The position numbers were made by a program, and so were the translations under genes. 64,000 nucleotides of DNA. Origin: Hypoxylon rubiginosum. Taxonomy: Eukaryota; Ascomycota; Sordariomycetes; Xylariales; Hypoxylaceae. Position 1 is the stretch's first letter. Every line of letters starts with the position of its first letter. The notes beneath the pieces are model-generated. The model was given only the letters and a program-made list of their open reading frames with translations, had not been told where the DNA came from and did not search any database. Positions 48,251 through 61,158 of this stretch are shown here, piece after piece. The stretch lies in assembly GCA_902806565.1 (NCBI GenBank), contig CADCXA010000055.1, forward strand, positions 434,001 to 498,000. Direction: 5' to 3'.

Positions 48251-49341
48251 GGCGAATGGATTGAAGTATGAGTACGTGTATGTGGGTGTTTTTGGGTATG
48301 TGTGCCGTGCGTGTAGTAGGCAGTGACAAAGTCTGCTGAAAGAATTATACTACTTCGCGGCCAAGCGGAAAGATTACGGCCCATGGCAGAGCTACTGGTC
48401 TTCCCTCTTTATTATGTGATCGGCCTGTATCGAGGCCAAGATCGGCGACACGCGGACTAGCCACGTTGGAACGTCGTTTTCGGTGGACGCAAATTGGCAG
48501 TCCCCACGACATCCGTTACGACGCCCACGCAAAGACCTGGGTACGAGAGGATTGGCTGTAGCGTCTCGTGGCAAGGGTGAAGCTCGAGTCGAGCTCGGAT
48601 CTAGACGTCGATACCGTGTTTCCCTTTTAGGAAATCGAACGGCTAAATCAGCCAATCAGGACGCACCCCTGAGTTACGCAAAGGTGTTCATTGGTCTGGG
48701 TATAATGATGACTTTTGCCGTAAAAAGGGTTGTCATATATCCGGCATATATAAAGCCAAGGATCCTTCTAATCCTATTAATAGATTAACACTACCGTTTA
48801 ATCACGGATATACTGTAATTTCACGCTGTAGAGTAGCTTCGATGCGAGGGAAATTTTCTTCCTGCCTCTTGGGGGTCACTTGCGTCGCCATTTTCACATG
48901 GTCTGGAACGCAAAGGAGATTCGAAGTCTCTAGAACGATAGATTAATAGTCTGTATATGCAAGACCAGGAGCCCGGTAAGGTATACGACGCGGCTGAGAG
49001 CGGTAGTGTAACCCGGATTCCGAGTATCACGCATGTCGGTGTTAATCTCAAACAGGTATTCGGGCCGTCATCAGAGAGATTCGTCGTCTTACATCGCCAA
49101 CCGTATTCTGTCTTTTTCCGGAAGGAGATGCCTCCACTCACCATGTATTCCGCGGCCATTGGGAGACTAACCCATGGGGAAATGGATCCCGGCAGTTATC
49201 GATCCTTGTCATTAAAACTCTCTTCGTTTTCTATAAAAGATACCTAGGTAGATTATTAACACCAGGTCCGGCGTAATACGGACATGTTCTGCTGTGACCA
49301 ACAATAACCTCATCTCGAGTTTCCAGCTGTGAAGCATCAAG
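48251..49341. other. Divergent intergenic region between two secreted-protein genes
   Basis: It holds the promoters of the minus-strand eqolisin-fold gene and the plus-strand DUF1996 gene. The palindrome TACCTAGGTA is at 49,241-49,250, about 90 bases before the DUF1996 start. Short frames (48392 minus, 48483 plus, 48821 minus) overlap one another and look like chance. Confidence 0.5.
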
Positions 49342-50783
49342 ATGAAGTGGCTCTCTCTCACCACGCTAGCGCTCTTCGCGCCCAGCTATGCTCTCATCCG
49401 ATTCCCTTGCGCTCAGCTAGTCGTGGACCGTCTGGACCCACTTGTGAATCCGGGTTTGGTGCCGTCGCCTCATCTTCACCAGATCGTAGGAGGTGTAAGT
49501 GAAACAAGAATTCGCAAAAAAAAAAAAAAAAAAGAAGACCCAAATTTGGGGATATCACAACTTGAATTTTGATAACGTGTAAATGACTAACACCCGAAAT
49601 AGAACTCCTTCAATGCTTCCATGGACCCAGCCAAGGACATGCCAGGCGAGTCAACCTGCACCACGTGCCAGTTCAGTGAAGACTTCTCCAACTACTGGAC
49701 AGCCGTCCTGTACTTCAAGGCGAAGAACGGTACCTACAAGCGCGTACCCCAGATTGCCAACTCCGGCTTTGACGGTGTAAACGCGGGGATGACCGTCTAT
49801 TATATGCAGGATGGGCTGTACAACTTCCAGCAGACCTCCAAGGTTACCGCCTTCCAGCCGGTTAGTAATATTGACAATCCACTCATAGATAAGGCTTTCT
49901 TTCTTCTTTTTTTCTAACAGGTAGCACTAGGGTTTCCGTATGTACATCGGAGACGTTGCCGCCCGTACCCGAGAGCAGGTTGAGCGTTTCCGCCAGCTCA
50001 CCTACACGTGTCTCCAGGACATCAACACCCGCGACCCGCAGATCCTCGACTTCCCCCAGGAGCCGTGCCCCATGGGCATAATGACGGCTTTGAGATTTCC
50101 CACCTGTTGGGATGGAAAAAACCTAGACTCTGCCGACCACATGGCGCACATGGCGTACCCCGAGAGCGGCACCTTCGAAACCGGCGGCCCCTGCCCGGCG
50201 TCGCACCCCGTACGCATGAGCCAGCTCTTCTACGAAGTTAATTGGGACACCCGACAATTCAATAACAAAGAAGACTGGCCGGAAGATGGATCGCAGCCCT
50301 TCGTGTGGTCCTTCGGAGATTTGTAAGTCCCGGGCGTTTTCTCCTCTCTATGCTTCTAAGGTTGATGTCAGGACTCGTTCTAATGGATATACCCTCTAAA
50401 TAGAACTGGCTTCGGAAATCACGGCGATTATGTGTTCGGCTGGAAGGATGATGCTCTCCAGCGCGCTCTCGACAGCCCATGCTATATTAACTGCCCGACG
50501 CTCGCGGTGAGTACCAATTCCCGATCTACTACCCTCAGGATATGGGAATAGACACCTGCGTCCTACCGACATCCCACGTGATAACAGGAGTAAAATGTAC
50601 TAATCTTCTTCCGTAGACGCAAGACACCCAGGCGATGAACGCCTGCAGCAAGAGCCGTGTTGTCACGGAGGACGACATCGACAACTGTAGGTGGTCCCTA
50701 AGAAACTCCAAAGTATTGTCGCTTAACTAACGATTACTTCAGGGGTCGAGACTCTGCCCGGTGGCGCCGTTGCTGGCATGTAA
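49342..50783 (+). CDS. Secreted DUF1996 protein
   Basis: Six exons: 49342-49494, 49603-49860, 49931-50322, 50404-50506, 50617-50686 and 50743-50783. They give 1,017 bases and 338 residues. The five introns are 108, 70, 81, 110 and 56 bases; the first contains a run of A. The signal peptide is [17 protein letters not shown]. The DUF1996 landmarks are in order: [59 protein letters not shown] (created by splicing), [38 protein letters not shown] and [13 protein letters not shown]. It ends IDNWVETLPGG. DUF1996 proteins are secreted, sometimes with WSC domains, and are induced in plant-biomass or stress contexts; their activity is not settled. This copy has no WSC domain and no GPI signal. Acceptor 2 has a decoy AG ten bases upstream (49,920), whose use would shift the frame. 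Confidence 0.93.
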
Positions 50784-51240
50784 ACGAGCCAACTTTATGA
50801 GCTATCCGTAGCTGCGTATTAGATCTATATACCAGGATGGAATTTTGGACTAAAGGGACGGTGTTACAACGATACTAGGAACCGTAGATGGCACTAGGGT
50901 AATGTTAGATTCGTCGAAGAGCGAAGCGCTAGTTTAGACGAGTACCTTAGGTAACCTAGGTATTTTTCTGATATAAAGAGCCTTGTTACATTGGTGCTAT
51001 GGTCCTTTTGGAGCTGTGGCACAGATACAATGGAGCTTTTTCATGAAGGCTATGTTCTATCTACCTACCTAATAACTATGGGGAGCTAATAAGTCGGAGA
51101 TCGGTTTTCAGTCAGCGATTCTATCCTTGAACCTGCATACTGCCATTTATACGGAATAGGAAGCCGGTGTGATAAGTAGATGTTTATAATACCTACCTAG
51201 GCTAGATTTGGATTGGGAGGTCTTTATAACCTTCTAGTAT
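50784..51240. other. 3' flank of the DUF1996 gene up to the A+T block
   Basis: Normal composition, with TACCTTAGGTAACCTAGGTA at 50,943 and TACCTACCTAGG at 51,190. No gene is seen. Confidence 0.55.
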
Positions 51241-51746
51241 ATATCACAAAATAACATTTATTCTAAACCTTATAATTATTTTTTTTATTGTTTTTATATA
51301 AGATATATTACTTATAACTTTATTAAAACGTAAATTATAAACTAAATATTATATTTAATTATTATAAATAATATTAAAAAAAAGTTATTAATTAATTTAA
51401 ATTAAAAATATTTATTAGTATCGTTTTATAATTAATTAAATATATTTTAATATTACTTTAAATAATTTTATAATTATTAATAGTTTATAAAAAACCGTTA
51501 AAATAATAAAAATATTAAGTTTATTAAATTTATTAAATTTATTAAATTTATAAAATAAATTAAAATTATAATATATATAACTTTTATATTATATAAATAT
51601 ATTAAGTTTTTAATAAATTAATATATTTTATTAATTTAAATTATAAAAAATATATAAATTAATAATAATATATAAAATATAATAAAAAAATAAAAATAAA
51701 AATTATTAATTATAATAATAATTTAATTATAATATATTTTTAGTTT

Positions 51747-51878
51747 AATAATAACTTAATAATAATTTATTAATAATTAAATAATAATTTAATAATAATT
51801 TAATAATAATTTAATAATAATTTAATAATAATTTAATAATAATTTAATAATATTTTAATTATAATTTAATAATAATTA
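51747..51878. repeat. 11-base minisatellite, twelve units
   Basis: Twelve in-register units of 11 bases (132 bases). The typical unit is AATAATAATTT; variants include AATAATAACTT and ATTAATAATTA. There is no length slip across the array. Confidence 0.88.
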
Positions 51879-51939
51879 AATAATTATTATATTATAAAAA
51901 AAATAAATAAATATATATTTTTTTAATATTAATTAATAT

Positions 51940-52190
51940 ATTTATAAATTATATATTAAGTTTTTTTTATTTTATAAGTTATTATTATAATTTTAATAGT
52001 TAATTAGAATTTTAATTATATTATATTTTTTAATTTTATTTTTTATTATTTTATTTTATTACTTTTTATTTAATTATAATATAATTAATATTAAAAATTT
52101 ATATAAAATAAGTTTTATATAATAATATTAATTATTAAGTTTTTTATTTAATTTTAATAAAAATTCCTTGATTTTATAAAATTTTTTTTA
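51940..52190 (+). repeat. A+T segment resembling 41,580-41,815
   Basis: It shares the order of landmarks described for the left-block copy, in the same orientation, including ATATAAAATAAG(T/C)TTTA and TATTAATTATT near its right end. Confidence 0.42.
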
Positions 52191-53019
52191 TTTATATATA
52201 TAAATATAGTTAATATAAAATTAAGTGTAACGAAAAAAAAAATAAAAAACCTAAAAAATATAACTTAAAATATAGCTTTATATATAATTAAATATTTAAA
52301 ATTAACCTTTAAAAAAAAAGCGAGGCTATAAAATATTTATATATTAAAAATATAACCAGGTAATTTTTAATTAAATATAATTATAAAAATTTATTATTTA
52401 CCGTTAAAATTTTTATAAAACTAATTAATTTATAATTTCTTTTTATTTATAAAAAAAACTTATAAAAAATATAATAATTTTAATTTAAAATAACATATTA
52501 AAAATATTATAAATAGTTATATATAAGTTATAAAATAAATATAATTTATATTTATAAATAATTATTAAAATTTATTATTTAATTTTTAGTTTTTATTAAT
52601 ATATAAAAAAGGTTTATAAAAAAACTTAATTATTTTAAAATTAAAACGTAAAAACCGTAGTTTTATATATTAATTTATATATATTTAATATTTAATTATT
52701 TAATTAATTTATAATTATTTAACCCTTAAATATTTTTTTATATAAATAAATTAAATTAAATAAACTTTTTATATTAAGTTTTTATTATTATAACTTTAAA
52801 AAAAACTATTTAAATAAAAATAAATACCTTTTATAACTATTAAAACTATAAAAAAAAATATAATTAAAAAAAACTAAATACTAAATAATTATTTATAATT
52901 ATTATAACTTATAACTATATAATTTTAAAATATATATTTTAATAAAAATAAATAATAAATATTAATTTATATATATAATTATAAAATAATATATTTATAT
53001 TTATATATATATATATAAA

Positions 53020-53190
53020 AAAAAGTTATTTTTATTTTTTATTTTTATATATTTTTATTTTTCTTTTTTTTTTCTTTTTTTAATTATTATATTTTTTTGT
53101 TTTTTTTTTTACTTACTTTTTCTTTATTTTTTATTACTTATTTATTTTATTTTTTTTTTAGATTTTTTTCTTTTCTTATTTTTATTATAA
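53020..53190. repeat. T-rich tract
   Basis: A plus-strand stretch dominated by T with occasional C and few purines, perhaps a former pyrimidine-rich microsatellite. Confidence 0.6.
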
Positions 53191-56100
53191 CTTAATTAAA
53201 TATATTTATTATAAAATATTTTATTTATTATATAAATAAACTTTTTAAAAATTTTAAGCTTTTAAATAATATATATTAAAATTAAAAATTTTTTTTTTTT
53301 TATTATAAATATTATTATATATATAATTAATATAATAATATACTTTTTTTTTAATAACTTATTTTATAAAATAAAAATATATTTTTATATTATAATTTTT
53401 TTTTAAATAAATTTAATGAAGTTTATTAATTATATTAATAAATAAAATTTATTAAAAATTTTAAAATTTTTAATCCTTAAGAAAATATATATTGTTTTTA
53501 TTATTAAATTAAAAATAATAATAATAAAAAAAACCTAGTTAAATATTAAAAAATTAAATTAAAATGTTTATTAAATTTTTTTAAAATAATAAAAATATTA
53601 TTTTATAAAAAAATACTTATATTATATTAAAAACTATTAAATTAAATAACTTAATATTTTTAATTTATTTATTAAAACTTAAATTAAAACTTAAATAATA
53701 ATAATTAATATATATTATTTAATATAAATAATTATTTTATCTAATTATAGTTTTAATTAATATTAAATATTATTAACTTATAATAAATAATATATATTAT
53801 TTTAAAGATTTTTCTAAAAAATCTTTTAATTTTTTTTTTATTAAAACTAATTTTATTTTAATTATTTTATTTATTAAAAACATGTTTTTTTTAAAAAAAA
53901 ACTAAACTTTTTTCTTAATATAAAATTTAAATAAATTATAAAAACTTATTTTTCCTTAGTAAAAATTATTTTTATAATCGGCGTTATTTTTTAAAATTTA
54001 TAATTTAATAAGTTTAATTTTAATATTTATTAATTATAATTTAATAACTAGTAAGTTTAAATTTATATTATTTTTTTTACTTATTTATATTTTATAAAAA
54101 AAACTTTTTCTTAAAATTAAAAACTATTATTAATTTAATTAAAAACTTTAAAATATTTAACTTAATATTAAATTTTATATAAATTTTAACTTTTTTACTA
54201 GTAATATAAATTAAAATAAAATAAAAATAAAATAAAAAATAAAATAAAAGTGAAATAAAAAGTAAAATAAAAAATATTTATATTTTATTTTTATATTTTA
54301 GTTTAATTATAATTAATTATTTCCTATAAAATTAAAAGAAAAAATATTAATAGTATTTTTTTAATATTTATTTAAATATATATTTATATAGTTAATTATA
54401 ATATACGTTTTTTTTTTAACTAGCTTTTTATTTTATTTATTTTTTTTATAATAAAATATATTATTATAACGTGTTTTAAAAACGTTAATTAAAAAAATAT
54501 AAGTTATATTTTTTTTTATTTATTAAGTTTTTTTACTTTTTATTTAATTTTTTTATTACCTTATTTTTAAAAAGTTTTATATATTTTTTTTAATTTTAGT
54601 TATTTTCCTTATTTTTAATTAATATATATTATTATATTTTAATATTTATATAAGTTTTATTAAAATTTATTATTAATTAAAATTAAGTTTTTATTATTAT
54701 ATATTATTTATTTTTATAATAATCTTATTAAATAAATATATATAATTTTATTAAAATTTATATAAAATATAAGAAAATTTATAAGCAGTTTAAAATAATT
54801 TTTAATTTTTATATAAATAAATTTAATTATATATATTAATTATATTATTTTTTAAAACGTTGTTAATTTTTAAAAGGAAATTAATTTAAATATATTTTAT
54901 TAGTTTAAATATATTTAAAAGTTTAAAACTAATATAAATAAAAGGTTTAATTAATAGTTATTAAAATTTAATAATCTTTTTTAATTATTTTTAACCTTAA
55001 ATTAATAGCTTTTATATTTTTTTTATAAAATATAATTAAATTTTATTAAATATTATAAAACCTAGCTATATAATAATAAATTATTATAAATTAATATTTA
55101 TAACGTTAATATTATAAATAAGTAATATAATTTTTATAATATATTTTATTAGTTTAATAATATTTTTTATTAATAATTTAACTTGTTTTTATATTTTAAA
55201 AAAAAAAAACTTATTTTATATTTAATTATTAATATTTAAAATAATAATAAGTATTTAATTTATAGTAATTTTTAACCTTTTTAACTTTTTTTTAAAAAAA
55301 ATAATAATAAGTTTTTATTTTATTATAAGCTTAATATTTTTATTAAATATTAATAGTAAAATATTATAAATTAATATTAATATAAAAATAATTATAAATA
55401 TGTTATTTACTTTTAATTATTTTATAATAATTATTATAAAAGTTAAATATTATTACTTAAATTTAGATTTTTATTATATATTTAATTAATAAAAATATCT
55501 TTTTTTATTATTATTATAATAATAATTAATATATATATTATTTAAATATTAAAATAAAATAATATAATATTAAAATATATTATTTTTTATTTAATATTAA
55601 ATATAGTTTTATTTTAAAAATAAAACATTATTATATATTTATATATAAATAATTAAAAGTAATTAAAATTTTAATTAACTTAAAAAATCCCTTTTAATTT
55701 ATTTTTATAGTTAGTGGTTAATATTATATTTAACTTAATTTTTTTAAAATAACAGTTTTAATTTATATATTATATATTTAAAATAATAATTTATTTTAAG
55801 GAAATTTATTAAATTATTAATAAAGTTTATATATTAAAATATAAAGTTTTAAATATATTTTTATTTATTATTATTTAAGTAATAATAATATTAACTTTTA
55901 TATTTTTAATTTTAATTAAAATTTATTATATAAACTTAATTAATTTTATATTATTTATTAATAAAAACTAATTATTATATTTATTAATATATAAAATATA
56001 TTAAAATAAATAAAATAAAGTTAAAAAATAATTTATTTATATTTAATTCAAAGTTATAAAAAGGTTTTAATTAAATTTAAAAAAATTAAAATAAATTATA

Positions 56101-59100
56101 TTAAATATTAGTTAGTTATATAAATTAAAATTAACGTATTTATTATTATTATTATTATTAATTTTATTTTTACTTATTAGTTTTTATAATTGTTTTTTTA
56201 ATTTAATAATAATGGTTATTATAATAAAAATTTAATAAATAAATTATATTTATAATAAAAAACTAAAGAAAATAAAATTAAAAAAGCTTTTAAAAACTAA
56301 AAAATTTATTAAAACTAAAGGATTTTTTAAAGTTTAAAAAAGATAAAAAAACCTTTTAATATTATATAAGAAAAGTTAATAAATTTAAGTTAATTAAAAA
56401 TTAATGTTAGTTAAATTATATGTTAATACCGTTTAAAAAAAAAAAAAAAACAAATATTTAAACGTTATATAAAATTAAATACACGCTATATTTAAAAAGT
56501 TATAAAATATAAAAAAGTTAAAAAAAAAATATAAATAAGTTTAAAAAAGTTATATAATTTTTAAAAATAAATATAAGTGTATTTTTAGCACTTTTTATTA
56601 TTTATAAAAAACGTTAAAAATGTATTTATATTTTTTAATAAAAGATTATTATAATATAATTTAAAAATAATATTTAATAAATTATTTAATTTTTATTTAA
56701 TATTATAAATATTAAAATTATTTATATAAATACCTTACGTTTTTATTAAATGTTAATTTTTAATAAATATTATATTTATTATAATTTTAATTTTAAAATT
56801 ATTTTTAATTTATAATATTAAGGCTTTTTTTTTTTTTATAATAAATTTATTTTATATTTTATATAAGTTTTTATTAGATTTTTATTTTAAAAAGTTTATA
56901 TAATTGGTAAATATTATTAATATTAAAGTTATTAAATTAAAATTTAATTAATTTAATTTTATTATAAAATTAATAATTAATATTAAATATTTTAGTTATT
57001 TTAAATACATGAAATTATTTTTATTTTTCTTTTGTTTTAAATTATAATAATATTAATTATAACTTTATAATATATATTTATTATATTATAATTAAAAATA
57101 TTTAACCTTATAATAATATATTTAATAAAAATATTTTATATTTTTTATATTTTAAAAACTTTTAAAATATTAATTTTATTTTAATTATTATATTATTAAT
57201 AATTAATAATATTATTATTTAAAAAACTTATTATTTTTATATTTTTAATTATATAAGTTTATTTTTATATTTATTTTATATTTTTAAGTTTTAATTATAA
57301 TAAATTTAAAACTATATATTATAATGTTTTTTTTTAATAATTAGTAGTTTTTTTATATTTTTAATACTTTTTTATTATATCTTATTATATTTTTAAACAA
57401 CGTTTTTATTAACTTTTTTAATATATTAATAAAAACTATTTTAATATTTTTTTTTTTTACCGTTTAATAAGCTGTTATTATATTTATATTTATTTTTTTA
57501 TTAATTAATTTAACTAATTATATAACTATTATTAACTATAATAAAATCTATTAAGTTATATAATATAATATAAAAGTAAAAATAATATATTTAATATTAA
57601 AAAAAATTAAATTATAGTTTAATATTAACTATATAAAATAATATATAAAAATATTAAATAATAATAAACTTATTAATAATTTAAATAATATGTTTTTTTT
57701 TATAATAATATTTATTATATATTTAATTATAAAAAGCTTATTATTATTTTAAAAAAACTAAATAATTAATATATTTTTATTTTTAAAGTTATTAAATTAA
57801 ATATAAAATACTTATATAATATATATATAATATATTATAATTATATTTTACTAGGATTTTTTAAACGTTAAAATTAAGTTTTTTTTTAGTTATTTTATAT
57901 AAAATATTTTTTATTTAAAAACCATATATATTATTTTTATATTATATTTTCATTATTTAGTATAAATTTATAATAATAATAAAAATATATATAAAATTTA
58001 AAATAAATTTATATTAAAATTTAAAAAAAGTTATAATTAATTTATAAATAAAAATAATAAGCGTATATATAGTTTAAATTTAATTAATAATAATAATTAT
58101 TTTATTTAAAATAATAAAATATTAATATTTAATAAATTTAAATTTAAGTTTAATAATTATTAAAAATGTTTATATAATTTAAATGTTTATAAAAAGCGTT
58201 TTTTTAATTTAAAAAATAGTAAAAATTATAAAAAATATAAATAAATTTAAAAGTATAATAATAAATTTAATAATATTAATATTAAAATAAATATAAATTT
58301 TAATATTATTTACTTTATATTTAATAATATTATAAATAAATTTTAAAAATTAAATAAAAATATTACTTTTTTTAGTTATAATGCTTTAAAAAAAAGGAAT
58401 ATATAAAGGAAAATATATTTTTAAGGTTTTATTTTAATAAATTAAACTTAAAAAAATAAATTATATATATAATTTTTTATAAGATTTAAGTTTATTAGTT
58501 AAAATATTATATATTAAATATAATTAAATAAATAATTATTATATTAAAAAAGTTTTAAAATAATATATAATTAATATAAATATATATATAAAGTTATTTT
58601 TATATTAACTAATATAATTAATAAATATAATAAGTATAATAATTAATAATTTTTAATTAGTTATTATTTATAATAATTATAACGTTTATTATTATAAAAA
58701 AAAATTACTAATAAATAAATTAATAATAATAAAAACTATATAAATTCACGTAAAAATTAAAATAAATTAATATAATTTTTAATATAAATAAGTATTTAAT
58801 AAATATATAAGTAAATTAATTTATTATATTAATATTTAGTTTATTTATATAAAAAATATCTATTTAAATTAAAAGTAAATATGTTTATATTTTTAATTTA
58901 ATATTTAATTATTCGCTATTTATTAAATAATGTAAATAAATTATATTTTTTTTTTTTAACTTTTTAATAATAATTATTAAGCTCTTATTTAATTATTATT
59001 ATTAAATTATTATTAACTTATTTTTTAACCTTTATTTAATTATTATTAATCTAGCTTTTATATTTTTAATGGCTTTATTATTTTTATTAGTTATTAAGTT

Positions 59101-59937
59101 ATTTTTAAAGTTATTATTATTATTTTTAATAATATTAACCCTGGTTTTATTATTTTTAACTTTGGTTTTAATTTTTAATAAAAGTAATAAATTTATAAAA
59201 TAATAATTATTATTATTTTTAAGCTTATTATTATTTATTATAATATTTAATTATTAAAAAACTATTAATTAATCGTTTAATTAAATAATAATTATATTAA
59301 ACTTATTTTAGTTATTTATTAATATATAATTAATATTATTTATTAAACACGGCTTAATAATAAGATTTATTGGTATTATTAACACTTAAAAATATAAAAC
59401 ATTACTAGATTTAAACTTTTTTAATTTAATAAAATTAATATTATAATTAATTTTAATTAAGTTATTATTTAACGTTAATTAAAAGTTAATAATATAGTTA
59501 TTATAATTAATTTTATTTAAACTATTATTTAATATTAATTAAATTTATATTTAAAGCGTTAATATTTAATTAAACGTTAAAATTATTTTATTTTTATTAT
59601 TTTTTTTCTTTTTCTTAATTTTCATTTTTTTAAACATTTTAATATAATATAATAACCGTTATTTTTTAATTATTTAAATAACAAGCTTATTATTTTTTAA
59701 ATATTTAAATAAAATATTATTTATTTTAAATATATAAAACTTATTTAATAATAAAAAATCTTTTTTTATTATATTATAAAAGTTTTATTTATACGCTTAA
59801 TTTATTAGTTAATTAATATAAAATTAAAAATATAAATATTTTTATATTTTAACTTTAAATTAGTTTATAATTAAGTTTATTATAATAATTTTAAGTTTTT
59901 ATAAATTATAATTAATTAATATTAATAAATTAAATTA

Positions 59938-60003
59938 AATAATAACTAAATAATAATTAAATAATAATTAAATAATAGTTTAATAATAGTTTAATAATAG
60001 TTT
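59938..60003. repeat. 11-base minisatellite, six units
   Basis: Six units of the same 11-base family (AATAATAATTA and AATAATAGTTT), in the same orientation as the array at 51,747. Confidence 0.85.
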
Positions 60004-60710
60004 ATTTAAATTTATAATAAAATTATATATTATATTAACTTTTTATAAAAATAAATTTATATAAAATATTATATTATTTAATTAATATTTATTTTATTAA
60101 TATTTAAAAAATATTTTATAGGTTTTTAATAACAGATTCCTTAGTTAATATAAAAAAAGTTAATAATAAATTAATTATATTTATTAATTGTTATTTAATT
60201 TTAATTAAATTATTATTTAATTATAGTTTATATACTTATTTTAATATAAAAGTTATATTAATATTTTTAAAACTATAATTATTAATTAAAATCTTTTATA
60301 TAATTATTAATATATTTATGTTTTTTTTAATTTTAAAAACAATATTATATATAATATTAAATTTAAATATAATTTTAATTATATATTTTATAATTTATTA
60401 ATTTTTAAACGTTAATTAAACTTTAATTTAATTTATATATTATTATTATATTAAAAAATATTATAATAGTTAATATATTATTTATTATTAAATTATTATA
60501 ATATTTATTAATATTTTAACCTGTAAATATATTTAAAAGTTTATAACTTTTTTTAATATATTTCTTTTATTTTAAAAGGTTAATTAAATATTATTAATTA
60601 ATAGTAAAATTAATATTAATTAATTTATAAAAACTTAACTAATAAAATTTTTATTTAAAATAAATTTTATTTTTATTAACTATAATTAAAAAATAATTAA
60701 GTTAGCGTTA

Positions 60711-60754
60711 AATAATAATTTAATAATAATTATATAATAGTTTAATAATAATTT
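60711..60754. repeat. 11-base minisatellite, four units
   Basis: Units AATAATAATTT, AATAATAATTA, TATAATAGTTT and AATAATAATTT, in the same orientation. Confidence 0.75.
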
Positions 60755-61103
60755 AAAAGGTTTTAAATATTATAAAAATATTTATAGTTAAAATAAAAGT
60801 TTTAAATAATTAAAATGTTTTTTATATTTATTAATTTTATTAATATTTAGTTTTTAAGTATATAAAAATTAATATATATATTAAAAAAAAATGCTATGTT
60901 ATTTTTATTATTATTATATATAGTTTTAATAAATAATTTAAGCGTTATTATTTTAATATATTAAAAATATTTATAATATATTTTTAAAGTTATAAATTAA
61001 ATATTAATATATTAAGTTTTTATTAAATAGAAAAGTATATTAAAAGTAAAAAATAATTTATATTAAAATATAATAAATTTATAATTATTTTTAAATTATA
61101 TTT

Positions 61104-61158
61104 AAATTATTAATAAATTATTATTAAATTATTACTTGGTTATTATTAAGTTATTTTT
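61104..61158. repeat. 11-base minisatellite, five units, inverted
   Basis: AAATTATTAAT, AAATTATTATT, AAATTATTACT, TGGTTATTATT and AAGTTATTTTT: the reverse complement of the unit above. The fourth unit keeps TGG and so is the least mutated copy. Confidence 0.75.
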
